Shown piece by piece: positions 11,201-20,200 of a stretch of 64,000 nt of DNA. The position numbers were made by a program, and so were the translations under genes. How positions within the stretch are numbered: the first letter of the stretch is position 1; each line of letters opens with the position of its first letter. Location: positions 1,404,501 through 1,468,500 of the forward strand of contig CP073213.1 in the NCBI GenBank assembly GCA_020342235.1, read 5' to 3'. The notes under the pieces were generated by a model. It did no database searches. It worked only from the letters and a program-made list of their open reading frames with translations, and was not told the origin of the DNA. This DNA is from Saccharomycopsis phalli (taxonomy: Eukaryota; Ascomycota; Saccharomycetes; Ascoideales; Saccharomycopsidaceae).

Positions 11201-12245
11201 TCCAAAGGTAAGAATCTTAGAGGCCGAGTTCAACAACATCTCGGTTCTCAAGGCCAGAATCAGAGGTTTGTCCGATGAACGTATTGAATTTATTGAGTTG
11301 AAGTCTATTGGTTATTCTGGATCAGGGAGCAAGGGTGATAAATCCAACACTAAATTAAACTTTTTGGAAGTCTCTAAATTGATTTGTTCTGACTACAATA
11401 TTCCATCAAAGGTGGACCCAAACACCGGTGCAGTAGTCAGCGAAGACAGTTCTGGTATTGTTGATAGTCAACAATTGGTCAACTACAATAACGCGAACGA
11501 TGTGATGACCTTACAACCGGGCGATATTTTGTTATCTGTTAATGACAATTTGGTTAATCGGATTGCCGATTTGGACTTGATGTATTACAGTAAGTACTTG
11601 AACTTCAAGGTGGTTAGAAAAGAACGCGAGTTGAACTTCAAGGTCAAAACGCAGGAGGTTACAAATACAAATCATGTATTGATATGGTCTGGATTAGTGG
11701 TTCACAAGCCACATTTGGGTGTTAAACAATTAATACATTGTTCGATTAATGGAATCTCCAACAATACATCTGTTGGTGCAACCACCACAAAAGCATTAAC
11801 GCTTGGGTCGGCTGCTAACGGCGCGAATCTTGCGGCTGATAATAGCAAACACATCCATCCTGGGTTACCAAGTGGAATTTTCATCAGTGATGTTACTCCA
11901 GGTTCTCCTGCTGAGCTTTTTGGATTTGAACCAAACAATTTCATCACTCATGTCAATGATATCCATACACCAGACTTGGACACTTTCAAGAAAGTTATTG
12001 CTAAAATCAGTATTATTCAACACAAGTCGACCACTTTAATGATGACTTCTGCTTTGAAAATCAGGGTGGTGAACATGACTAATATCCCAAGTATCTTACC
12101 GATCCAACCAAACTATTACTACAACCCAACAATCGAATTTAAAAAGGAGACCGGAAGTTACCAATGGGTTGAACACAATTACTTGGATGAGAAGTTATTC
12201 AAGTTTGACCGGAACAGATATGAAGACTTTTATAGTAGAATGTGA
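8241..12245 (+). CDS. degenerate Nma111-type (HtrA-like) protein, probably proteolytically inactive
   Basis: A 1334-residue protein. A Ser/Asn-rich N-terminal extension (about 1-170) precedes two tandem HtrA-like halves with PDZ-like segments, laid out as in Nma111 (997 aa in S. cerevisiae). Family blocks include DPTHDF, LKFDPTRIKF, SYNDFNTEY, PKLVRFNHGEIASELGHF and PHDLC. In the first protease domain the usual catalytic His context (NRHVV) reads CKKII, giving Lys226. The Asp is kept at 257. The nucleophile context (SSGSPV) reads TCGSPV, giving Cys364. A normal Ser-His-Asp triad is therefore absent. In yeasts Nma111 is a nuclear protease linked to stress and cell death. I infer a diverged paralogue with a scaffold or regulatory role, and a true NMA111 probably lies elsewhere in the genome. 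Confidence 0.8.
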   Translation: MLDKFKSKDKQSFSEQELAYIQAHNNSSMQGHSFNGDHVPSFRDSYNNRASAYRNSIISENPSYRGQNNMMPAESSTESTTDSSNANEPNYSSPINSNFNESSVSLSTFNMPSLDSSSMNDPRNSIYRGAGGSLAGASVMDDIRSMYIPNGEEGEMYEPETPTSGDMNAVHYRDICWQNVITKVAKSIVILKFTKIHNYDTEQTGIFKTLGFIVDDKNGLILTCKKIIGNGPIQIIAIFNNFEEILVKPLYIDPTHDFMVLKFDPTRIKFLKIQGLELSPNLVKLGCEFKIFSLNNNLNDYDHEENNLIVLNGFISRLDCNAPIYGSGQFLSYNDFNTEYMQALTYNAFKNYAKDKKDQFFLTCGSPVIDINGFVIALETASFINNNDTSTSTNFLLPLYRAQTILQEIQQNLDGATLFRPVSVKTFEEEDNFYDPNNPQLNNPPQNLGKHNAVKQMNIQSRVTINRGTIQVQWVLKTFNECRKLGLQTLIESIAREKFPDINGLLVAKVVLPYGPAHDKIKEGDVLISVNNFDICSLIQLEEILDNSIALDISLVLQRNGENIKVSLKVQDLFDITSLKFVQSCGATFNDISYNLARFFVLPLKGVFLNHSYGAFMDIGDDNVIIDSIDTQEIYNLNDLVNVIRRIPDFKKIPISYRCIKNLNEQITKVITIDKHWFKAFKLFQFNNKTGLWDFEDIGPRYYLPSIPIKPKLVRFNHGEIASELGHFRNNAEVINILRSFVKVEINFPYSIDSFPNTIKRCHGLIIDNFNGYVLVSRYYIPHDLCDVTVIFNESAYLPAEVVFMHPFQNYVILKYDPSLVEFDPEFQSQTPNFNTNNTAYMKKHQKVLFVGYDNNFKLTVAETLVKDIKSSNNIQINPYNPFYKCCNLELLKVESQYVQNKCNFGVLCEPNSGKILGLWLRFSVFSSNQNVSLSNTEKPTIKFSIDHESSKKAKKASAPVDYSYSMGVDILHIINIILHFQAVNKPPKVRILEAEFNNISVLKARIRGLSDERIEFIELKSIGYSGSGSKGDKSNTKLNFLEVSKLICSDYNIPSKVDPNTGAVVSEDSSGIVDSQQLVNYNNANDVMTLQPGDILLSVNDNLVNRIADLDLMYYSKYLNFKVVRKERELNFKVKTQEVTNTNHVLIWSGLVVHKPHLGVKQLIHCSINGISNNTSVGATTTKALTLGSAANGANLAADNSKHIHPGLPSGIFISDVTPGSPAELFGFEPNNFITHVNDIHTPDLDTFKKVIAKISIIQHKSTTLMMTSALKIRVVNMTNIPSILPIQPNYYYNPTIEFKKETGSYQWVEHNYLDEKLFKFDRNRYEDFYSRM

Positions 12246-12321
12246 TGGTGACATGCGTCTTGTTATGTGTGTGGGCTTGTTCCACAAATATGGTGGAAAT
12301 ATATACAATTTAATCGTGTAG

Positions 12322-12957
12322 TTAATCATCAATTAGTATTTGGTCGTTATCATTATCCTGACTCATATTAATGTCAATATCAATAGGATCTAATTCCTGT
12401 GTTGCATTCTCTTTCACAGAGAGTAGAGGGTCTCCAGCGTTTGCTGATTCTGATTTCTCTGGTTCTTGGGCTGTTGGTTGTGTTATTTCCATATTCCTGA
12501 AATCAAAGCGCTTTTTGAAATTTTTGTCATTATTTAATAAACTTTGTACCTCTGTTATTTGACTTTTGAATTTCCAATCCCCTACCCATGATGCTTTTTT
12601 ATCCAATGCAATTGGCAATAAACTTACATCATTTTTATCGACCGAGTTGAATGAGGTTTTCTTATCCATGATAATGATTTCTCTTCTCAATCTCGAAGTC
12701 ATAAACTCCAACTCACTAAAGAATTTCTTAGTATGATCTTCGAAGTTCTGCTCAGGCTTGTCTGTAGATATCCCTTGTAATTGGTTGATTTGTCCTTCTC
12801 GAACTGTATTAATAGTCTCTGAAACATGCTCTAGCAACGACACAATTTTCTCAATTGTTAGATAATTATGCAATTTATATATTGGTCAACTTACTTCGTC
12901 AATCAGACTTAGGTTTTCAAGCCGTTCATCTACAAATTCAGACGCTGATTGTGACAT
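12322..12957 (-). CDS. MED11: Mediator head subunit Med11 (one intron)
   Basis: Two exons are read on the minus strand, 12957-12895 (21 codons, from MSQSASEFVDERLENLSLID) and 12849-12322, giving a 195-residue protein. The intron at 12894-12850 is only 45 nt, with GTAAGT donor, a TATCTAAC branch region and an AG acceptor. Reading through the donor gives an immediate in-frame TGA, so splicing is required. The N-terminal ERLENLSLID, the following KIVSLLEHVSETI helix and the LRREI block match fungal Med11, which pairs with Med22 in the Mediator head. The acidic Asp-rich C-terminal tail is an extension compared with Saccharomyces. Its promoter is shared with ASC1. Confidence 0.8.
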
Positions 12958-13051
12958 ATTGTGTAGAGTGCGTTTAACTGTAAACGATAATATGCTGGGT
13001 TACGCATCTGACATGCATTCAAATATACCCTATATATTAGCACGCCTGATA

Positions 13052-13057
13052 CACGTG
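13052..13057. promoter_or_regulatory. CACGTG (Cbf1-type) site in the MED11-ASC1 promoter
   Basis: ACACGTGA contains the CACGTG core, 184 bp upstream of the ASC1 ATG. In the Candida group Cbf1 binds ribosomal-protein promoters together with Tbf1, and ASC1 encodes a ribosomal protein. Confidence 0.4.
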
Positions 13058-13112
13058 ACTTGATTACAATGTGACAGTGAAAACGCCATTCAGATGATCC
13101 GTGTCTCTTACT

Positions 13113-13175
13113 ATGGGACACCCATTATAGTGAAAAATACAAGATGATGTCCGGATGAATTGTAGGGCTGTAGTG
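13113..13175. promoter_or_regulatory. Tbf1-like motif and ATGGG palindrome before ASC1
   Basis: GTAGGGCTGTAGTG at 13162-13175 resembles the TAGGGCTATAGGG-type Tbf1 motif of Candida ribosomal-protein genes. Just upstream, ATGGG-ACA-CCCAT at 13113-13125 is a perfect short palindrome that could be a paired half-site. The assignment rests on motif likeness only. Confidence 0.4.
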
Positions 13176-13240
13176 AAAAAATATATCCTACTATAGAACC
13201 TATATCTGTTTAGAAGACATACTTACAATATCTTTTAAAT

Positions 13241-14561
13241 ATGGCTACTAAAGAAGTTCTTGTTTTAAGAGGTACCTTAGAAGGTGCGTATTAATTAAAT
13301 GATTGTTTCTGCCTCGAAGAATAGCTTAAGAAATCATTAGTATACATTGGCATAATGATAGCGATGGATGAACGAATTGAAGACCAAAAAGTGATTGCTT
13401 CACACAGAAACTAGTATTAGAGGTGACAAGTTATACTAACAATTTTTAGGTCACAACGGTTGGGTCACTTCCTTGGCTACCACCCCAGCTAAACCAGACT
13501 TGTTGTTGTCTGGTTCCAGAGACAAGACCTTGATTGTCTGGCAATTAACCAGAGACGAGTCTAACTACGGTGTTCCAAAGAAGTCTTTCCACGGACACTC
13601 CCACATTGTTCAAGATGTTACCATTTCTGCTGACGGTTTGTTTGCTTTGTCTGCTTCTTGGGACAAGACTTTGAGATTGTGGAATATCGAGACCGGTGAG
13701 ACCGCTAGAACTTTTGTTGGCCACACCAACGATGTTTTGTCTTGTTCTATTGCCAAGAACTTGAGACAGATTGTCTCTGCTTCTAGAGACAAGACCGTTA
13801 AACTCTGGAATACCATTGGTGAGTGCAGAGAGACCTTGACTGGCCACAGTGACTGGGTTTCTGCTGTTAGATTCATCCCAGATGACGAACAACCAGTTGT
13901 TATCTCCGCTGGTTGGGACAAATTGGTTAAAGTAAGTTTTCTGCTTTTAGTTTTGAAATTGAAATATGGCGTGTTGTCATAGAGATCCAGATGATGTTAA
14001 AAATAATATTTGCTACTTCGGACGGTTTTTTAATCGAATGAGACATATCATTATCACCAAGATCTCTGATGGACATCTATGATTAACAAGCTTTTCAATT
14101 TCAAAAAAATTTCTGTTTTTGATATACTAACATTATAGTCTTGGGATTTGACTGACTTCAGCACCAAGGCTGACTTCATCGGACACACTGGTTACGTCTC
14201 CACCTTGACCATCTCTCCAGATGGATCCTTGTGTGCCTCTGGTGGAAAGGACGGTTCTATCATCTTGTGGGACTTGACCTTGTCTAGAACCTTGTACAGC
14301 TTGACCTCTGGTGACGAGATCCACGCTTTGGCTTTCTCTCCAAACAGATACTGGTTGTGTGCTGCTACTGCCACCTCTATCAAGATTTACAACTTGGAGG
14401 AGAGAAAGTTGATGGATGAGTTGGTACCAGAATTTACCACTGAACACTCTGGTAAGGAACCACAATGTATTTCCTTGGCTTGGAGTGCTGACGGCCAAAA
14501 CTTATTCGCTGGTTACACCGATAATGTTATTAGAGTTTGGCAAGTTATGACTTCTAGTTAA
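13241..14561 (+). CDS. ASC1: Asc1/RACK1, WD40 protein of the 40S ribosome (two introns)
   Basis: Exons at 13241-13283, 13450-13931 and 14139-14561 give a 315-residue seven-bladed WD40 protein (Saccharomyces Asc1 is 319). It begins [19 protein letters not shown] and ends [15 protein letters not shown], both almost diagnostic of Asc1. RACK1 sits near the mRNA exit of the small ribosomal subunit and links translation to signalling and quality control. Intron 1 (13284-13449) has an unusual GTGCGT donor and a TACTAAC branch site at 13434-13440. Intron 2 (13932-14138) has GTAAGT and TACTAAC (14125-14131) and carries the U24 snoRNA. Codon use is strongly biased (TTG, GGT, TCT, AGA), as expected for high expression. 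The promoter carries Cbf1-like and Tbf1-like sites. Confidence 0.95.
13983..14078 (+). ncRNA. snR24: box C/D snoRNA U24 (snR24) inside ASC1 intron 2
   Basis: C box ATGATGT at 13991-13997 and D box CTGA at 14066-14069, with short imperfect flanking complementarity (TCC with GGA, AGA with TCT). The D-adjacent guide ATCACCAAGATCT and the internal TTTGCTACTTC are the conserved U24 rRNA-pairing stretches. U24 guides 2'-O-methylation of large-subunit rRNA. In S. cerevisiae snR24 also lies in an ASC1 intron, so host and guest have stayed together. The ends are approximate. Confidence 0.88.
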
Positions 14562-15446
14562 GTGTATATAGTGCGTCTAACTGAAAGTAATAACACATAA
14601 TTTATGTTATAAAGGAATTATATCCTTCATGTATGTCAATATAGTTGTTTTATTTGTCAACTAAAACGCTGTGAGTAAATTTCTTTAACAGATTGTCGGT
14701 TATTTATGATTGGGTGTATTATTAAATTGGTATGATTGTAACTTAGAGTCGACTAGCTTGGCATCCTGTTCGTACCATCTGTTATTGATTACATTCATAA
14801 CAATGGAGATGGAATAACAAGATCTTCGGTCAACCACTTTGTATTATAAAAATATATTGAATATGTGAAAGTATTTCTATCATGGTTAAACTGAGTGGAC
14901 CTGTACCACATTATAACGTAAAAATTAAAACAATAGCTAATCGGTCTTGACGGTAAAACAATTAGTAAAAAATTAATTAAAGCCTAGTTGACTGCGAATA
15001 CTCCAACGTGCTATATATTAAAAATAACGTCACTATTCCCCTGGTTTGAATTGAAGGAGAATGATACTTCACAATCTGCCGCAGTTGTGCATAAAAATTT
15101 GAAAAGAGGCGATATTAAAAATGAGAGACCGGAACCAAAAAGCTTTTAAAACAGATAAAAAGGACTTCTTAATTAGTTTTAAGAGAATCAAAAAAGTATT
15201 TTAAAAAGTATTCAAATAGTGACAAGGCAGTTAAAGCCAGGAAATAAAGTGTTACTGACGAGATACATCCAAGAAATATGACAAGGAAATAACATTATTA
15301 GAGCCTATTGTAATCTAGAAACATATAAAACGCTACATCATATTCGCGATACTCTTTGACAATAGTACTTGTATTTGGTCATAATTGCAGTAAGGTATCA
15401 CTGTCCTGCATGAGATCTATTGGAATCACGTGGGGTATATATTAAG
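14562..15446. other. intergenic between the 3' ends of ASC1 and NCE103
   Basis: About 885 bp lie between two convergent genes, which is unusually long for a tail-to-tail gap here. It is AT-rich, with no protein frame, no tRNA and no clear box C/D or H/ACA element that I could recognise. An unrecognised non-coding RNA or a replication origin could lie here. Confidence 0.4.
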
Positions 15447-16109
15447 CTATAATAACGAATCTACTAATTTCAAGGCACCACTGCTGACATTGTATAATAA
15501 GCCATACACTTCCAAGTGGTGTTCCTCGATAGCTTTCTTCACGTCCCTGTTACAGTACATAAGGTTCATGACCTGATGTTGGACGTTAAGCTCTGACAAC
15601 TTTGCAATTTTATCTTGGGAGTTTGATATTTCCTCCAACTGGGACTGGTGCTTGAATTTGATATCAATTATAGGAGAAAGCCAGTCAATCAATCCTCGCG
15701 AAAGCTTTGTACCATTGTAATAATCCTCATGGTCCTGAACACCCAAGGCCCCATTGACCCCACCACAATCAGTGTGACCGACAACCAAGATCTTTTTAAC
15801 TTTCAAGTTATTGACAGCGTAACCAATAGCCGTCTGCGACGACAAATCACCTGGGTTATTCACAACATTAGCAATGTTTCTCAAAGTGAAGACCTCACCA
15901 GGGTTGACTCCTCCAATGGCTCGTTCACTGACTCTGGAGTCTGAACAGCCTATCCACAAAACATGAGGTGATTGGCCTTTACCATTGAGCTCAAATATTT
16001 CCTTGTTTGTAGTACCACGGAAGTCCTTATTAAAGTCTAGTATATTTTCAATCGTGGTATTTGGTTGAAGTCGAAAAAGCGGCGAAAGAATCTCAGTAGA
16101 ACCACCCAT
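15447..16109 (-). CDS. NCE103: beta-class carbonic anhydrase
   Basis: A 220-residue protein with the beta-carbonic anhydrase zinc site: Cys55-x-Asp57-x-Arg59 in WIGCSDSRVSE, then His112 and Cys115 in VVGHTDCGG. It interconverts CO2 and bicarbonate. In yeasts Nce103 supplies bicarbonate for carboxylation at ambient CO2 and is induced when CO2 is low, in Candida through the bZIP factor Rca1. I did not find a perfect TGACGTCA site upstream. The length fits the family (221 in S. cerevisiae), and no targeting peptide is obvious. Confidence 0.95.
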   Translation of the reverse strand: MGGSTEILSPLFRLQPNTTIENILDFNKDFRGTTNKEIFELNGKGQSPHVLWIGCSDSRVSERAIGGVNPGEVFTLRNIANVVNNPGDLSSQTAIGYAVNNLKVKKILVVGHTDCGGVNGALGVQDHEDYYNGTKLSRGLIDWLSPIIDIKFKHQSQLEEISNSQDKIAKLSELNVQHQVMNLMYCNRDVKKAIEEHHLEVYGLLYNVSSGALKLVDSLL

Positions 16110-16770
16110 ATTGTTAGAAGAAATTATATAACCAACACACCAGAGACTTCATTATATACTCAATACTCAGTACCACATACGGCCTTTACACTGCCCAAGT
16201 TGCAAACTTTGCCAAGACCCCGAGGTTCCAATTCCGCCAAGATTCCCTACAACCGTGGACTTGAACGCGTCATGGTGTTTATTCTCTTACAAAATTTGAC
16301 TTCTGTCTCACAAATATGCAAAGGTCTATACCAATCCAACAAACATAGTCTCGGCGGCCGGGTCGTGAAATTTGGATGTTCCGTTGTGGAATCACCAGGC
16401 CCAAAACAGAAAATCAACAAAATTACAACATACACTACCTTATAGAGTCCCGAGACGCATTCCGTTAAGAGGCATCTCTACATTATCTTTGATAAATTGC
16501 GTTTTCTTGGCACTCTAATAGGAGCACGTTCGTAATGCAAGGCATTTTAGCCTTATATACAATAGGGCAACAGATTCTAGTTTCCCCACTTATTGAAGAC
16601 GCAAAATGCACCAGATGCCCAATTAGTTCAATAATTTGACTCCTTATTAGTACCCCACATACAATTTATCTAGGGGTCTTGAAGGTGGATAGCCTACCTA
16701 CGTTGTGCCATTGTTTTGGTACCTTGGCCAAGAAAAGTGAAATTGATACGCCTCCATTCGTCCAACTACA
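16110..16770. other. divergent promoter region NCE103/FMC1
   Basis: About 660 bp with no convincing gene. It includes a locally GC-rich stretch with CGGCGGCCGGG at about 16352-16362, which could be a zinc-cluster factor site. An open frame that starts inside NCE103 and runs to about 16445 looks like chance. Confidence 0.4.
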
Positions 16771-17193
16771 ATGCTGGCATTAAAGACAAACTATAGAAGC
16801 CTTTATAGGGAATTGTCAAGGCAGAATAAAAAGATATTCGAATTACACTCTTTGGATATCAAGAAGAAACAGCAGGCCTTGCTTCAGTATCAGAAGCTCA
16901 ACTTGATCAAGCTGGGCAAGCCGATGGAAGAAGTGGAAAAAATTCTAGCCGCAAAGAAACAGGCAACAGCTCTCAAACCTCCAAAGGTGGAAATATCACA
17001 TCTCAGACATTCATTAGGATCACTGAACCCAGCTCACCAGTCTAAAGTATTGTACATTGCCGAAAACTTTTTACGGTCTCAAAGAGTATACCAAGAACTT
17101 ATTGAGCGTTACAATCCGGGAATGTCAATGAGTCAAGAAGAAAGTGTTAGACGTACTGCTAACAAAGTGGGCCTACTGGTGCCTTCTGAATAA
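16771..17193 (+). CDS. FMC1: Fmc1-like mitochondrial ATP synthase assembly factor
   Basis: A 140-residue basic, helical protein. The N-terminal NYRSLYRELSRQNK has the LYR-like motif of the Complex1_LYR/Fmc1 family. A heptad-rich Lys/Gln segment follows, then a C-terminal helix with NFLRSQRVYQELIERYNPG and a final GLLVPSE that resembles the Fmc1 tail. Fmc1 (155 aa in S. cerevisiae) helps assemble the F1 sector at high temperature. The ATG is followed by CTG, which would be read as Ser in a CUG-Ser yeast. It converges on LRG1, with 62 bp between the stops. Confidence 0.7.
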   Translation: MLALKTNYRSLYRELSRQNKKIFELHSLDIKKKQQALLQYQKLNLIKLGKPMEEVEKILAAKKQATALKPPKVEISHLRHSLGSLNPAHQSKVLYIAENFLRSQRVYQELIERYNPGMSMSQEESVRRTANKVGLLVPSE

Positions 17194-17255
17194 ACTACAC
17201 CTTGTATAAAATAAATTTAAACTTAACATAAATATTAGAAACGAGATCTGTAAAA

Positions 17256-20200
17256 TCAACCTTCCATTGCTGCTTTCTGCCCTAGATCATCTTGCGTAGT
17301 AGAAGTATTAGTAACCACCTGTGGCTCTTCTACCAAGTCGGGTTCGTAGTCATCGTCGTCATCGTCGAGACAGTTCAAAATATCAGGATTCTTTTTGACA
17401 AACGCCTCAATCTTGGTAACCAAATCTTTGGAGGTAATTAGCCCTTTGCTGTCTTTGAAAATATTAGGATCGCTCTGCAACATCTTATTGTACACGGTCA
17501 TCACATCATCTGGAACACTTGTCAACTGACTGTGATACTCAATCAATACATGAACAACCTCAATAGACAAAAAGTAGACATCACCAGCATCATTATTAGC
17601 CTTTAAGATATTAACCCCCGTGACAGGTGGTACACTGGCATCTTCTGCCAGTTCACTGTAAAGAACATTTGGCGCAAAGACAGTAGCCAAGTTATTAATG
17701 TCCATCTTTGATCCCGTATTATCGTCAATGTATGCAAACGAACTGACCCACTTAAAGAAATAAAGTAACACCTCAAGCAAGTCCCGATTGGCCCGAGGCA
17801 ACAATGAATTCACCAATTTTAAAATTCTCTTGCGCTTCACTTGATCGTCATACTTTTGCGACTCAATCCAGAGATCATACAACTTGAAGGTAAACAATGG
17901 TTCTGGCATGTCTCTCAAGAATCTTTTTAAAAGCGCAGCAATTTGAATTTGGTCCTGTTTGTCAAAGTCCGGCAATTTATCTGGCAGCTCATTGATATCC
18001 TCAGTTGCAAGTCTTAATTTCTTGATATTACCATTCTTACGGAACACACCTTCCACTGACATATCCTTTTTCCGCAAAGCAGCTATACTCTGATCAACCA
18101 CCATTGGGATTCTGAGTGGCTTGGAAGTGGAAGATTGGGTAGAGTCGCACCCATACTTCTCAGTTAACTCTTCAAGTGGCGCCCCAAACACCTTCGGTCC
18201 CTTGTACGCCTTCTTCTTATTATCACCCTTGAGTCTTCCCCAAAAAGTCTGCAGTTTTCTATTTGGAATCAAGTCCACTAGCCGGTCAATAGTGTAGCTT
18301 CCGTCTAATAACTGGGCCAAGGAAACAATAGCAATGTGACGAATAATAAAATGCTCTTCTGGAGACAATTCAGCATAGTTTTTACCAATCCTTTTCCGAG
18401 GTACAACAGCTTCCAATTTAGCACCGCTACTTTTGGCTTGCGCATCACTTCCACCTCTTGACTTTTCATGCTTGCTATGGTTACGGTTTCTTCTGTGCTT
18501 CGAATAGTTTGGAATAACTTCCTTGTTAAAAATATCAGATGATAAGAATCTGAAATCAATCAAGGACAACTCTTTCTTCTTCAAGAAGTCGACAACTTCA
18601 TTAGGAGTATCATCCGCAGGAATGTCCAAAACCTCCAGATGATTGTTTAGCTGCACAGAGTCCTTTCTAGTTAACACATCATCATCATGGTTTGCCATTG
18701 CTGCAGATTTAGCCTGCGGCAATTTGACGACGGTAGATAATCTGAAGTTGGCGGTATCAGCTTCATCAATGTAGCTATCAAGGTCATTACTTGTATTTCG
18801 TCTCTTTATGTCAGTAACTGCCCGACTAAATGTCTGCTCCACCTTCTTTTTGTCCATGCTAAGTTTCTTGAGCTTATCAGGATCCTCCTTACTATGCTGC
18901 TTTCTATACCGCAACAAATATGACACATAGATCAATGCAATTTTGGTGACATAGATAATTTGCATCAATGTAGTCACATATTCAAACCCTACCTTGCAAG
19001 TATCATCGTGGTTCAGCTTCAAGCAAGATGGGCAAAACACACTTTGTTTGGCTTCACTGAATGCCGAGTTCTTAATCCTGCTTTCGTCAATTGGCCGTTC
19101 GCATCTTGAGCACTTGAGACATTCATGGTGCCAGCGCAACTTATTAATTTGGGTTGATTTAATACACCCTGACTCAATAAACTCTTTGCAACCAAAACAC
19201 TGGTCGTCAGTGTAGTATGGAATTTCAACCAAAATCACATCAAACGGGTCATCGTACTCAAGATTCTCATATGTGTTGATCTCTCTCAAGAAGACATCCG
19301 TACCATGCTGATTGTGCACGATCTTGTTGTATTCCAAAGCATTTCGAATCGCAGCTCTAATGATGAGACGCAAAAAATGGGCGGCATCAGTCAATGTCTT
19401 GACTATACCGTCCACTCTACCGTTTCTCAAGTCCGAGACATAGGCGATGATCATCTTGGAAAAATTTCTGCACAGACTTTCCAGCTTCTTATACTTTGTC
19501 TTTTGCGGTGTGAATTCGGTTTCCTTAGCCAGTGCCTTTTGCAACACTTCTTCGACATTTAAAATCTCCAATTCATCGATAGATTTGAACAAAGATTCTG
19601 CCTGCAACGACAAACTAGCTGCGGCACTTAGGCCAGCAATTTTGTCGCCACTGAGACCACATTTCAACATTATTGCCAAAGAGGCGGCAGCGGCCAGATC
19701 GAAACGATGCAACTCGCGCAGAACATGGCTGACCAAGGAGATGTCGACCTCGTACTTTTCAATTTGGGACTTTGGAGGATTGATGGCATCGATGGTGATA
19801 ATAATGTCCCAGTTATTGTGGCAGTCAAAGCAGTCTCTATGCCATACTTCGTTGCGGCCGCGTCTTAAGATTGTCTGCTCGTCCTTCTTGTTGAAGATGG
19901 ACGTTTTGCAGCCCTCGCACTTTGTCGCAATGAATTTCGAATAATGCAAGCGGCAGTAGATTCTCTTTTCGTGGGTGTGGAAGCTCTCTTGCATATTATA
20001 AGGCTTATCGCAAACGTCACACTTGAAGTGATCCAAATGGTACTTCCGCCCCCAGCAGTTCATATGCTGGCCTCTGATGGCGGTGTCGCAATTATAACAA
20101 ATCAAGTCGTCGAGCTTGAATTTGTCGTATTCGCACAATGGCACCATTTGCTTCACTCCATTGACCACCTGCTCCAACGGATAAAACTTTGCCGAACACG

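Noticed and set aside
13284-13449. possible second snoRNA in ASC1 intron 1
   Set aside because: There is a partial C-like GATGGATGAA, but no CTGA D box and no H/ACA pattern, so it is treated as plain intron.
16065-16445. 126-codon frame overlapping the NCE103 start
   Set aside because: It runs through NCE103 coding sequence antisense and has no recognisable domain.
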